Shown in pieces: positions 9,513 to 24,765 of a DNA stretch of 64,000 nt (its first letter is position 1; each line of letters starts with the position of its first letter). Location of the stretch: assembly GCF_034702125.1 (NCBI RefSeq), contig NC_085868.1, forward strand, positions 43,933,405-43,997,404, in the 5' to 3' direction. The position numbers and the translations under genes were made by a program. The DNA is from Engraulis encrasicolus. Lineage: Eukaryota > Chordata > Actinopteri > Clupeiformes > Engraulidae. The notes below the pieces were generated by a model. It made no database searches, was not told where the DNA came from, and saw only the letters and a list, made by a program, of their open reading frames with translations.

Positions 9513-11588
9513 ATTACATTGGAACCACTCTTGAATTCTGGTGAAATCTGCTTGAAGATCATTCTGAATCTTAAATAGGTCAGTATTAGAGTTGTATATA
9601 ACTGTATCATCAGCATATAGGTGTATTGAACAATCTAGGCAGGCTGTTGGGAGATCATTGATAAAAATTGAAAATAATAGAGGGCCAAGCGATGATCCCT
9701 GAGGAACGCCTTTATCAATGACCGAGTACTGAGAAAGACTACCCTGAAAAAGCACACATTGTTGTCTGAAATGTAAGTAAGAGTTAAACCATAGAAGTGC
9801 CTGTTTAGAGAGACCTATCGAATGCAGTTTATCTAGAAGGATATAATGGTTTACAAGGTCAAAGGCTTTAGATAAGTCTACAAAGATTGCACCAGTGGAC
9901 TTGCCTGCATCCAGAGATGAATAGATATCATTTGTGAACTTTAGTAGAGCTGTTGTTGTAGAATGTTTCGGTCGGAAACCTGATTGATAATGAGATAAGA
10001 TAGATGATGAATTAATATAGTTGTAAAGTTGGTTAAATATAATTTTTTCAAAAACTTTCACTACACTACTAATTATGGAGATGGGCCTATAGTTGTTGAT
10101 ATCTGATGGGTCGCCACCTTTCAGAATTGGAGTAACTCTAGCTCGCTTCCACTTCACTGGAACCTCACCTGTGGTTAGTGATAAGTTAAATAAGTCTGTA
10201 AGTGGATATGACAATACTTCCGAGGCTATTTTTAAAAACTTAGTGTCCAGACCATCCAAGTCTTTACCACCTAGCTTTAGTTCAGAGATAGCTCTTTGAA
10301 CATCAGTAGGTTGAATGGTAGAAAAGAGAAATAAAGGAGAGTCCACATGTTGGGGACTGGTTAGATTGTTTGAGTACTGTGTCTTTTTGTTACAAATAGC
10401 AGCAAAATGCTGGTTAAACGCATTTGCTATTGCAGAAGGATCAGAGAGAGTGTCATTGTTCAGTCTAATTTTAGCTGGAGTACTTGAGTTGGGTTTGTTA
10501 TTAAGGAGAGTGTTAAGGTTATTCCAGAATTTCTTTGGATTGGTATAGTCCCTGCAAAGGTTGTTTTTAAAGTAGTCAGATTTAGCATTACGTGTTTTAG
10601 TTGTGCACATGTTCCTTAAGTATTTATATGCTTCCCAGTCTTTGGGGTCTTTTGTTGTATGATGTTTTTTCCATGCTTTATCTCGCTGTTTAAAAAGTGT
10701 GAGTAATTCACCATCAATCCAAGGCAAATGTCTTCCTTTTACTCGTATTGTTCGCCATGGGGCATGTTTGTTGATAACAGATAGTACTTCAGTATGAAAA
10801 AACTCAAAAGCATCACCAACAGAAGGGATTAGATTAAATCTGTGCCAGTTAATATTCCATAGATCATCTAAAAAGTCACTGTTGTTAAAGTACTTCATCT
10901 GCCTTACTTGGATTATTTTGGGTGGCAGGCGTGGTGTTCTGATTTTCCATTTACATGACACGATTGAGTGATCGCTGAGGCAATCAGGAAGCACTCCAGA
11001 GTCAATGATCCTGTCAGGATGGGTGACCAATATCCAATCTAGTAATGTTTTAGATGTTTTTCCAACTCTGGTAGGTTCTTTAATTATCTGTGTCAGGTTA
11101 AGACTTTCAAAAATATGTCTGTCTTTGGTGGAAGAACGGTCTAACCAGTTGCAATTGAAGTCGCCAAGAATGATCATCTCTTTAAAGCAGTTTAGAGAGC
11201 TAATGGTATTACTAATACATTTCATTGACTCAGAAGGTGAGTTTGGTGGTCTGTAAATGTTACATAATAGTAGGTTTTTGTTTTCATGAAGGCAGATTTT
11301 TACACAAAGACATTCAAAATAAACTGGTCTTTCTGTGGGTAAAACTGGCTCTGCGTGCAGGTGTGACAGTATATAGGTGGCAACACCCCCACCACGCGTA
11401 GCCCTATCTGATCTAAATAAGTTGTACCCATCAATTTGAATTTCTACATCTGGAACATCTCTATTCAACCAGGTCTCTGAAAGAGTAATAACATCAGGTT
11501 TATTATAAGCAAGCCAAGCTCTAAGGTGATCTATTTTATGTGGTAGACTCCTGATATTTAGATGTATCACATGAAGTCCTTTAGTCAT
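9513..11588 (-). pseudogene. LINE ORF, N-terminal 692 codons: endonuclease + reverse transcriptase
   Basis: Starts with an ATG whose complement lies at 11586-11588; an in-frame stop (TAG, complement of 11595-11597) three codons upstream supports this start. The first ~230 residues are an APE-like endonuclease, with HLNIRSL, LSETWL, GDFNCNW and SDHSIV motifs for metal binding and catalysis. A linker follows, then a reverse transcriptase with DLSKAFDLVNH, GVPQGSSLGPLLF and YADD (residues 658-661). The natural frame runs into the BEL 3' LTR, which would add 26 LTR-encoded residues before a stop at 9432. The rest of the protein lies at 1426-2172. No other disruption is seen in these 692 codons, so the LINE was probably competent before the insertion. 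Confidence 0.93.
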
Positions 11589-11661
11589 AGTGGTCTACCT
11601 TTTTATAATGTAGTAACAGGGATTGGTGGTGAGGCAGAGGATAGCTGGAGAGCAGGGCCGC

Positions 11662-12360
<699 letters not shown>

Positions 12361-12368
12361 CTGAATAG

Positions 12369-13971
12369 CAGGCGCGGCCGGTTCATTAAGGGCAGATGGG
12401 CAGTGCCCCCCCAAAGACTCTTCCTCTGAGAAAAGTAGATCCATTCAGAAATTGTAGATAAAATATGTATTTGCAACCTCAATCACACTGGGAATCGTAT
12501 TACATCAATGTTGTAGTTTGTGACGATTGCGAGTGGAATCGGGTTTTATTTTTGTTGAGAAGTCTAGTTTACACCTAGTGTGGCTGTTTAACGTTAGGGT
12601 CTATGGCCACTGGCCTGGGCAGATTTCTCAGCGCCTCAGCTAAGCCCGGCCCCCTCGCCCCGATCCCATTCTACAAAATTAGCACTGTAGCCTACTTAGC
12701 ATAATATCATAACATAAGCGCGACTTTATGGACGCTATCAGGGCAGATGTATGATCTGCCCTGACCAATGACACGGTGGCCCTGCCTGCTTTGAAAAAGA
12801 CACAGCAAACATATTACTCCGCTCATCTCTAACCTGTGGGATTTTATTAACTCCATTGCCGCAAATTTCCCTCACAAAATCGGTGGATTAAACGGATAAC
12901 CATGTCGGATTTGACGAAGGATATGTGTTGGCTGGTGAAGGATTCACGTTTGGGGTAGGTACAGTTTGTATATTTGCTATTGCAAAGTCTAAGGTTTTAT
13001 GACCGAAGTCTTTGCATAATGGGTAACTGTCTGTTATTTAATGAAATTTGAGGGCTTGCAATGTTGAGACAGCAAGCAAATGTGTAGCTTCGTAAAGTAT
13101 GCTGCTGCTACCCCCACGACTAGCCGACTAGTTGACGACATTCTCTGAGAAGCTGCGTTGGGCTTACTACATAGTTTAAAACAAAACGTGAGGGATTATG
13201 AATCAACATCAAGTCTTTGTGAAATAGGGAAACTGGAAGTTATTTAATGAAATATCTGAGCTTATTGAGCTTGGGATGTTGTTGACAGCTTCATTTATGC
13301 TCAGTATTGTCTGCTGTGTCCCCGAAAAAGCTAAAAAATACACTTGCACCCGGTCCTGCCTAGCATTGCAGAACAGGAGCGAGTCTGTTGATGGCTACTC
13401 GTTTCGAAAATAGTCACGTCCTTCCCCGGTATTGATGGCATTTGGTTCTGTGGTGCATTTAAACCGGCAGCAAGGGGACGACTGACTGAATTGAATAGTG
13501 TTGCAGGGCTTTGGTTGCATCAATGTAATGTACGAACGGTGAAGGCGAGATGCTGTGCTGTGCTAGCCTTTTCCTGATTGCTGTTGCTGACCGGTTGCGT
13601 GGAGTGCATATGTGTTGTGTTGCTTGTCGCAAACTCCAACTCCGCGAGCATACAAAGCATTTTTCTTGTAATGTCTTAACATGTGTATGCAGTCACTCTG
13701 CTTAAATGAGCAAGAGAACTAGCTGCGTGGAGAGAACTGTCAAAAACAGCTTTCTTCAGAACAGAAGTTGAACAGATAACGCGCATGCCTGGTGCGGTGT
13801 ATCACGGGAGGTGGAGTTTTACTAACACACCAAACACTATGGGAAAACGCTCTCCTGTCTTGCCTACACACGCAATGAAACTCGTAAATTATACCGTATT
13901 GATTTAATTATTAAGGACTTGATCGCCAAAATTTCTGCCCTTCCTGTTTCCCCAGCCACCGGCCGCTACTG
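12369..13971. mobile_element. hAT-type transposon derivative, 1603 bp
   Basis: Exact 8-bp duplications CTGAATAG flank it at 12361-12368 and 13972-13979, the size made by hAT transposases. The left end is CAGGCGCGGCCGG. The right end is the reverse complement of CAGTAGCGGCCGG. Both ends carry GGGCAGA subterminally, and an internal inverted GGGCAGAT...ATCTGCCC lies at 12744-12766. No long transposase frame remains. A short frame from ATG 12902 (18 codons) runs into a donor-like GGTAGGT, and may be the surviving first exon of the autonomous parent; that is inference. Confidence 0.87.
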
Positions 13972-14041
13972 CTGAATAGTCTATAATTTTTGGGCAAGGT
14001 AGATTTTTATCTTTGTGTCACAGAACAAAAACAAGCACTAC

Positions 14042-15889
14042 CATCCCACACAGCAAAAGTACACCGTAATGGATCCGCCCCGGAGTCCACCGTCCGGAGG
14101 CCATCCTCCGGAACGGATCCGGTAAACGGGGCCGTATCGGCGTCCACTTGCACGCCGCCTATCATCCGACGCGGAGGCGTGGTGCGGACTCAAAAGGGAC
14201 CCGTTTGTCACCCGCAACGGATCCGCGTGCAGAAGCGTACCTCCGCAGTGAGCCCGGTTCGGAGGCGCGACATCCGATGCGGACTCATTCCGTGTCCACT
14301 TATTGCATCCGTCACGGTTCCACTACTTTTTATCAGTTACGGACCCATTCCGGACTCATAGATGTTCCGGGCCGGGACCATTTTGGATCCGTGCTCATAA
14401 AGTTACTTTCTTATTATGCTATAATCCCAATAAACGAACACTAAATCAGTAACCGTTTCAAACAGCATTTAGATTTAATTCTACAGATAACACAGACCTG
14501 GCCTAGACACCGTTTAAATAAGAACCCGAAAAAAACACAACCTGACTAAGAACTTCACTCATCATGATTTTTTATTTATCTTGACATTATTTTTCTGTCT
14601 CACTGTCATGTTGAACAATCGCGTGTCGTGGCTGCCTTCTCTTCCTTCCCCGATGCCTCATCAGTCGACGGGGAAACATCACATCAGCGCTCCGATCTGA
14701 AAAGGCAACAGAGCTAAACTTAGAGCTTTCATTTAAATTTCGTAAGATGGCAATCAGACATTGCATTGCGAATGGACAACGCTCTTTCACATCTCTATCC
14801 CGTGACAGTAATGATGTTGAATATTATAAGATGTACTTACTCTTGGTCGTAAAAGCCGGGAGGCAGGCGGGCATCACCGTAGCAGGGTGGATTACAGCTG
14901 GCTAGCCCTGTCCGACCCAGAGGTAATTCCACCTGTTTACTGATACACAAGATTAAGGACAAATTCAGATATTTGTAGCCCAACCACGGACACCTGTATC
15001 AAACTATGAGCCCAGCTACTTCATTCATTCACCAATGATGGACAGCATATGGGACGAGGGCGCAGTTCATGGCCATCCATTAATTGCTAATAAATAATTA
15101 GCCTGGATTTCGTTAACGTGAGGAGAACATGATGCCACCGCTTTAGGATTTGTACCGTTAAAAACACAGTTGGTGCCAAACCTGTTGAGGGCATCACCAA
15201 TCCGTGTAAAAGTGTACCATGAGCCAAATTCAGACCAATATTGCCGTTTCATAGGAGTATTTGAACACTTAGACCTACGTTTAACTTTACACAAGTTTGC
15301 TTCAGTCAACCGGTTTGCTAGTAACTGGCTAGCAAGCTAACGTAAACAAGGCTGTTAAAATGGGCACAATGTTGATATTTTTTATTCAACTGCACTTCCT
15401 CCATGTATCGGATGGCATCATATTTTAACAGTATTTAGGAAATACTACAATAGCCAATGTAGTTCTCCATGTCTTTGAATGAATGAACTAGCTGTCTCGT
15501 TTTGAAAACAACTAGGGTTAACTTACACTTTTAAAGTCATAAAACAAAATCCTACGAAATATCAAAGCATTGATAGTATAAAAGCTTCAGATATACTTTT
15601 TGTACCTTTGTGTATCACCTAATATAAATAAATCAATACTTACTGGAGAGCGCTGTTCGGTCGTGTCTGCCCCAACAAAAACTGTACCAACGTCCGTTAG
15701 ATTTACAGCGCGTCCGCGTTTGTGAATCAGATATGGATGCGATTATGGTCCGCGTTTTGACGGTAGAATTTGGGGCGGCGCACGGTGGCGACCCTGATCC
15801 ACCAAGTGGAACCCAAAGGAATGTGACAGTGACACGGATGTGGTGACTTGAACGCGGCTCCGCATCGGAGTCCTCTGCTGTGTGGGATG
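14042..15889. mobile_element. Unclassified CpG-rich terminal-inverted-repeat element, about 1.85 kb
   Basis: CATCCCACACAGCA at 14042-14055 is the exact reverse complement of 15876-15889. The left subterminal 330 bp are strikingly CpG-rich, with four GGATCC cores (14071, 14115, 14219, 14385) and many CGGA/TCCG motifs. The right 200 bp (about 15690-15890) are similar in style. Between them the sequence is ordinary and AT-rich. Two small minus-strand frames (14587-14790 and 15067-15309) are not recognised. I could not find a convincing target-site duplication, so the exact ends and superfamily are open. Confidence 0.6.
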
Positions 15890-16043
15890 TCTTATATCTT
15901 GGGTAAAAACATCAGTTATGACCTGATCCGAGGTTAGCAGAAAATGCAAGGTCTTTCTTTCTCCAAAAAAAGTTTTAGAAGGTGTTGTAAGATTGCTGAA
16001 AGTCAACAAAATACAGTGTGTGTGTCTGTGTGTCTGTGTGTCT

Positions 16044-16899
<856 letters not shown>

Positions 16900-17075
16900 C
16901 CACTTGTCTGACAGCGGTCCCACATTTAAAAAAAGAAGAAAATGCCATGATGCTAAAGACAGGCGTAGCATGGGAATGCTCCCATTTACTCCACTTGTCT
17001 GACAGTGGTCCCACATTTTTTTTAAAGCAAAGAAAATACTGGTAAAGAAAGGCTTAGCACGGGACTGCTCCTCGC
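16900..17075. repeat. Two-copy tandem duplication, 91-bp period
   Basis: CCACTTGTCTGACAG followed by GGTCCCACATTT occurs at 16900 and again at 16991. The downstream parts (AAGAAAA, AAAGRMAGGC, TAGCAYGGGA) also align, with several substitutions and a different A/T run length, so the duplication is old. Confidence 0.75.
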
Positions 17076-17425
17076 AAAGTCCAGTCACCGGTTGTTCACC
17101 TTGTGGACATCTACATATTCATGGGCATAATAAGTCGCACAAGAAGTGAAAGAGCAAGAGCGGGGGAGGGGGGTGGGGGGGTCGAATAAGGAAAGAAAGG
17201 ACATGCATGACAAGCCAGTTATGAGAACTTGTAATGTTTGCTGCTCTGAAATACCTCATGAATACGCTTTTAATGAAATGGGAGGTCAATGTCTAGGGCT
17301 GAGTAGATGGTTGAGAAGCTGTAGCTCTGGCGTAAAACGTGGCCTTCTGAAATAAATAGTTCAGAGAAGTAGATGTGTGCACATCCCACCCGATGGGCCA
17401 GGTGCAGGACAATGAGAGTAAATCC

Positions 17426-17523
17426 AAGTGAAAAGAGAAGTCCGCGACACTGCTTGTCTATTTATGATTTGATCGATCAAATCATAAATAGACAAGCAGT
17501 GTCGCGGACTTCTCTTTTCACTT
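17426..17523. repeat. Perfect 98-bp palindrome with zero spacer
   Basis: Two 49-nt arms are exact reverse complements meeting at GATC|GATC (centre between 17474 and 17475). A direct repeat CTTCTGAAATAAATAG occurs outside the left arm at 17344-17359 and again at 17521-17536, overlapping the right end by 3 bp. It is either a genuine snap-back duplication or an assembly/library artefact. Confidence 0.93.
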
Positions 17524-17536
17524 CTGAAATAAATAG

Positions 17537-18406
17537 CCAGACTTAATAACAAATTCCTCACATAATGCCATAGCCTGATTAACAATAGATGCCTAAATTT
17601 CCAAAAAGTTTCTCCGACACTTGTAAATTCTACAGTAGGCCATATGAATGCATATTTTGATGTTCAGCATACCAAATTTATAGAATAGATAGAACCAGCA
17701 TGCTGTGGCAAAGTAATGGCTGATACACAAATGTGGGTGTTGATTCTGATTCAGTTCCATAAACCTGAATCATTATGTAAAATGATTTTAATTTCTCTGT
17801 CCGACTATGACAATAAAATTGACTTTGACAAGTTCCCAGGGTCAGTGTCCTATACAGGTAAAGGTTTAAAATGGTTTTATACAGCATTTTTTAATGCGTC
17901 GACAAAGCTTAGTCAAACACAAATTGTCCTCAGTGGTCTGGTTATAAACCCGATGTCCTTCAGGGCGGTCATCAAAATGACACCATCATGCATTCCAATA
18001 ACTGCACAGCTTCGACACTTTAGCAGGGGACCTTCCCTTAATATCATCTCAATGACAGTCAATAATTACATTCCCAAACAGCCTTCCCTGTACTGCACTG
18101 CAGCCTCTTGCCAGTAAAATGAGGTTGCTACTCACCTTCTGTACTGTTCATTCCCAGCTCTGCCATTTTGTAATCCAGAGTGCTCATATTTTATGATTAA
18201 TGGGCACAGCTAGCATGTTTATGCCACACATTACTTTCTGTTTCCACTGAAGGAGCCTCCCCTCTCCTGCCTCTGCTTATCTGTGGTGGTGAATGCTTGT
18301 AATGTATTTCCAACCTCCACGCACCTCCTCCCCAGGAGCTTACTGTATATGTAGATAGGGACAATGTTGCTGTAAGGGCGAGGGCTCTGACTCGGCATTG
18401 GCGTGA
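17537..18406. other. Non-coding; short LINE-like 3' end
   Basis: An open frame of 133 codons at 17716-18117 resembles no family I know. Around 17808-17830 the sequence GACAATAAAATTGACTTTGA looks like the 3' terminus of a LINE copy (compare 55258-55290). Otherwise I see nothing. Confidence 0.4.
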
Positions 18407-18414
18407 TAAAGGGG

Positions 18415-18575
18415 CAGGGACTGAGCTATAGGGGGGACAAGCAGGGCATTTGCCCTGGGGCCATGGGGCCCTCCTGTATTGGTGTTGGGGGCCTTATTGT
18501 GACCATGGCAGGCTGTATGAAGGGGCCCTATAGGTGGTTTGCCCTGGGGCCCTGTGTGCAATTGTTCCGCCACTG
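18415..18575. mobile_element. hAT MITE, family A, 161 bp
   Basis: Flanked by exact 8-bp duplications TAAAGGGG (18407-18414 and 18576-18583). It starts CAGGGACTGAG and ends CCGCCACTG, and contains GGGCATTTGCCC and several GGGGCCC blocks. A second copy is at 47825-47985. No coding capacity. Confidence 0.86.
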
Positions 18576-18896
18576 TAAAGGGGTGCGGTGGATGGGAGTG
18601 TGAGGTTAGGCAAAGATGAAGGGTTACTGTATGTGAGGAAGATCAAAAGAGGCTATTCACTTGGTATTATGCCACATTACAGTCGAGAACAACCAGATGT
18701 TCTTGTGTTCTACTACACAGTTTGTCATTCATGGCCTGGCTTGTCTAAAAACAAGGAGATGGTGGCACAAAACAGAAGAGGAGCTACATAAAGCTGAAGA
18801 GCTTGTTCTGCCCCATATGAGCAGGCAGCCAGATGGCAGCACTAAAATACAATGGGAATTTACATGGCTCTTGCTACAATGAAATACCCCAGAAGG

Positions 18897-19619
<723 letters not shown>

Positions 19620-19627
19620 ATGTATAG

Positions 19628-19796
19628 CAGTGGTGTAGTCTTCGTAGAACACAGCCTACCTATAAATGTCAGGGATTTCAGTGTATCCACCTAAAATTGA
19701 ATGATTCAGTAGGCTATTTAGAATAGCACAGTATACCCACCACAAAAATGCTCAAATATACAGTGTACCGATTCCAAAAAGTAGACTACACCTCTT
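19628..19796. mobile_element. hAT MITE, family C, copy 1
   Basis: Starts CAGTGGTGTAGTC and ends GTAGACTACACCTCTT, a decayed form of GTAGACTACACCACTG. The flanking 8-mers ATGTATAG (19620-19627) and ACGTATAG (19797-19804) match at 7 of 8 positions. Homologous to 29410-29585 and 50566-50755. This is the most diverged of the three copies. Confidence 0.8.
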
Positions 19797-20146
19797 ACGT
19801 ATAGTACTGAGCTTTGCAAGACCGATTTACTGTGCTCACTGGCTAATGAATAGCATAATTATTCCTAGCTGCTTTGACCAAACTATGACCCATCTGAAAA
19901 AAATACTTAATAGGGAAAAAACAAGGGAAAATGTACAGAGCCTTGAGGGTGATGCCGAAGACGAAGAAAATAGTCATAAGGCAACGCCATCTGGTATGAT
20001 ATAAAAAGGAGCTGCACGCTTCAGTGGTTCTTGTGAGATGTATGAGACAAAACGATCCTCCATTAGATATCTGTGAGTACATCTAACATTAGTCATCCAA
20101 ATAGTACATTTCAATCTTTTCATGTCTTGAAAGAAAGTGTTGTGTA

Positions 20147-20335
20147 GCCGACATGGGGTGACAAAGGGGTCAGTTGTTCTGGGCCCCAGGAAGAGGGACG
20201 GCCCAGAACTCATTATCATAACATTATATGTTGCAATAGTGGGGGAGATTGCGTGTGTGTATGTGTTTGTGTGTGCGTGCGTGCGTGTGCGCGTGCGTGT
20301 GTGTGTGCGTGCGTGCGTGTGTGTCAGCGGCCCTG
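20147..20335. mobile_element. Possible hAT-like MITE containing a GT/GC-rich array
   Basis: GGGGCCC-style interior resembling other MITEs here, with a terminal CAGCGGCCCTG at about 20324-20334. The left end is unclear and no target-site duplication is found. The GTGC/GTGT array at about 20254-20323 is embedded. Confidence 0.35.
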
Positions 20336-20345
20336 GTTATAAGCC

Positions 20346-22140
20346 CTGAGGGGTGTGAAGGAGTCTTGTGTGCTTACAGTAACAGCACATTTATTTTCAA
20401 TGAGACATCCTAATAAGGAGAATTCACAACTCCACATAAATGTACTGACTTAATGCATACATTTTAATGTAAAAAAATATCAATATGCAAATCTGAATCA
20501 CACTAGGTTTATTTTTCATCTTGCATTAAATCCTACAGTTCACATCTAATGTTAGGACAAAATCATAGCTGAATAAAGCAGGAAGTGAGGTAGCCTACTC
20601 AATGGAAGGGTAAGAACACCTAACATAAGAGAAGAGAAGAATTGGCACCACCTTTCATAGGGTCACAGAAGGATACAGTCACCTTCTCTTGAACCCTTTT
20701 ATACTTTGCATCTTTTTTGCTCACTCCTTTGAATTTTGTATGAAGGATATGAAGGTTAGAGAAATTAGGGGTGGAGAGAGAGGGGAGGGAGGTGCAGGTA
20801 GGTAGAGAGACTAATTGAATAATCTCATGACATTTACCCCAGTTCCTGATGTATGTTAAATGGTCTCTGTGGTCTATAATTACTAAACCTGTGAGGTCAT
20901 GTGATTTGGTCTTTCCCACCTGAGGGGTGTACTTGTGAACTTGTGAACCTCTTCACTTTGCGCTGAGAAAGTTCTCTAGTAGCATTTAGTCTGAGATGGG
21001 AACCTGAAAACCTCCCTCAATGTGTTCATCTAGTTAGCTTGGGCCACTGTAGTATTGCATACTCATGTTTCTTAAGACATTATGGCTTTTATGCGTTGTT
21101 AGTGTAGTATACTGCCCTACAATGGCAAAGTTCAGTATGCCACCATTGAAACTGAGAACATAATAATGATAATAATAATAATAATAATATATTTGTTTTA
21201 TACAGGTAAAGCGCTTTTCTTGGTACTCAAAGCCTCTTTCAAAGACTTGGTATTAGGTTGGATATTGTAATTACTGCAAATTGGACAAGCGCTCTAAGAC
21301 GACACATTTGGACCATTAAGGCTTTGTCACAAGATAAGCCAGGTGATACCTCAGACCTTGGACCACAACTTACTCTGTTATTTCAACTCTTTTACTTACA
21401 TCCAGACAAGGCACAGTACCTATCTGAATGGTCAGAGGGATTGAAGCTTGGATAGGCAGCCAGAATGTTGACTTCAACTTCCAACTCTTTTCTCCAGACA
21501 GGAATGAATTTGATAATTCTTTTTGTTAACATCACCATTGCGGTATAGTATGTTAGTTGTTTTTGTTGTTGTTTTTTTGTTTGTTTGCTTTTTCTAAGGA
21601 GCTGGCTCCAGGTAGGCCTATGACAACTTCAGCATCTCCACCAAAGTGAAATTATCACCTATTTATTATGCTTTCACAACGGGATAGCTGCTTTGGGCAC
21701 TGTTTATGTATGTGTATTATTTGGTTGTTTAGTTCTTTTGTGCTCTACTGTGAAATAAAACCACACATTAATATGTTTTAAGAGTTTTATTGTTTAAAAG
21801 GTATAATTGCTTCTTAACAAAACAAACCTCTTTAATATTCATGCTTCACATTTTGCCTTGAATACTACTGAATGGATTAGACTTTTGGACCAGAGGAGAA
21901 ATAAATTCAAGCTTTTCTTTAGTATTATTCATGACATGTCATACATTGCTTGTCTTTTGTTTTAATGTTTTATATAGCTATTGTTTTCACAACTGTCTTA
22001 TTGAACGATCTCATTTGATGACATTATTTACGTTGGCTGACTAAAAGGGCACAAGTGTGTATTATTTAGAGGACGCACCGGCTGGATGTTCCTGACACAT
22101 TTGGCCATTCCTTATAGTACTGTAACCAAATTGTCTTCCA
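20346..22140. other. Non-coding; AAT repeat and a fragment with GCGCTTTT motif
   Basis: An AAT/AATA run at about 21160-21190 is followed by TTTTATACAGGTAAAGCGCTT, a tail-like sequence seen in dispersed fish repeats. The short frames at 20620-20919 and 21258-21455 are not recognised. The rest is AT-rich and unique by eye. Confidence 0.4.
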
Positions 22141-22145
22141 CGGGG

Positions 22146-22343
22146 GTGGGGAATGTAGATCAGAGGGTTTCAGGTTTGAATTCCACTCTTACCTCGAACA
22201 ACAACTCCATCCATGGCTGAGGTGACCTTGAGAAAAGCACCTAACCCCACATTGCTCCAGGGACTGTAACCAATGTAATACCCTGTAAATAACAATACGT
22301 TGCTTTGCGTTAAAAAAGCATCAGCTAAGTGTAATGTAATGTC
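22146..22343 (+). mobile_element. tRNA-derived SINE, diverged copy
   Basis: Homologous to the better-preserved SINE at 31879-32110. They share CATCCATGGCTGAGGTG, CCCCACATTGCTCCAGGGAC and a CATCAGCTAAGTGTAATGTAATG tail region. The B-box-like GGTTTGAATTC is degenerate and the A-box part is lost or decayed. Confidence 0.75.
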
Positions 22344-22805
22344 TGGGATTGTGGGAAGTCTATTGTCTCCCCCAAAGTAGACAGCTAAAACTTTTCGTGT
22401 CTCAATATGCAACCTGACCATAATTGTGCCAATGCACTTAAATGTAGATTAAGCATACGGCTGACTCCATTACTGTATCTGCTAATTGCTAAGTTTCTCC
22501 CTTTCAACAAAATGAATCGGAGAGGAGCTGCTTCACCAGACTATAATTTGAATAACATTCCAATGATGTGATTACATAGTAGGCTGCCATGTAATCAAAT
22601 GATGTTCTTGGTCTCTTGGCTCTGGAGATTCTACAGGCAGATTATTGCATCAAAATAGCTTACAGCTTGACATTTAGACTACATGATTTATACATTATGG
22701 AATGGTCTTGTTTACATGCCGTGAGAGCATATTTCATACTGAGTCATTAAGTTGAGGTAAGGTTTAAAACATATGTTGAATGCTAAAAGCAGGTTTATTT
22801 GTTTT

Positions 22806-22956
<151 letters not shown>

Positions 22957-23287
22957 AGACCATGACAAAAACAGCCATCAGACCATCAGGTTTTTGCTTT
23001 AGCTTCCTGTGGAAATGGCATGCGATGTGTCTGCATATGAGCTGTGAATACTTTTTGTCAGTTTCCCCCCATACATATTGATGTCATTGACTGGCTGGAA
23101 GAGCAGCAATGAGTGTGTTTTATTAAAGCCTCATTGGCTCAGAGCACAGCAAATAATGTGAGCCAATTGAGCAATAGGAAGACTCTCATTCTTTGGCTCT
23201 CTTTTACTCTCTATCCATCTCTCTGTGACACACACAAACCCAGAGACAGAGAAAGAGACAGGCACACATTGATGCATGTGCGATTAA

Positions 23288-24299
<1,012 letters not shown>

Positions 24300-24431
24300 G
24301 TAGTGCCCAATCAACCTGTCAATTAGTACCTGCCCTCACTTGAGTACATAGGACTGTTACAAGTTCATTGAATTACTACCTGCAGCTGCCACATGCCTGA
24401 TTACTCTGGTCACATGGTTAACTTTCACCTC

Positions 24432-24438
24432 TATATAA
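24432..24438 (+). promoter_or_regulatory. TATA-box-like TATATAA in repeat family P
   Basis: CTCTATATAAACTCAGACTG lies about 30 bp upstream of the start of the array region. The equivalent TATATAAA is conserved in the second copy at 63315-63322. Spacing and conservation suggest a Pol II core promoter; activity is inferred. Confidence 0.45.
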
Positions 24439-24485
24439 ACTCAGACTGTCACAATGCTTGAGTTGCTTGCCTAAATGACTGGTTC

Positions 24486-24765
24486 GCTGGCTCTCTGTCC
24501 GGCTTGTTGGTTAGTGAGCTAACTGACCGACCAACTGACTGTTTGTTGGCCAGCTGGTTGGCTGGCTAACTGACTCTTTTTGGTTGACTGTATGGCTGGT
24601 TTGTTAGCTGGCTAGCCATACAACTGACTTGTTTGTTGGTTAGTTGGCTGACTAACTGAGTGTTAGTTGGTTAGCCGGCTCTTTGGCTGGCTAGCTGACA
24701 ACTGACTCTTTTGGTTGGCTGGTGGACTGGTTTGTTGGCTGGCTAGGTATTTAGTTGGTAGTGAG
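24486..24765. repeat. Degenerate tandem array of GGCT/TTGG/ACTGA words
   Basis: About 280 bp built from TTGGTTGGCTGGCTA- and AACTGACTSTTT-like words. A higher-order period of about 80-90 bp is suggested by recurring CAACTGACT followed by TTTGTTGG or TTTTGGTTGG. Confidence 0.7.

Noticed and set aside
17716..18117. 133-codon open frame
   Set aside because: No recognisable domain, and it runs through a LINE-like 3' end; most likely chance.
24486..24765. Coding repeat protein
   Set aside because: The array has stops in all frames and irregular period; no long frame covers it.
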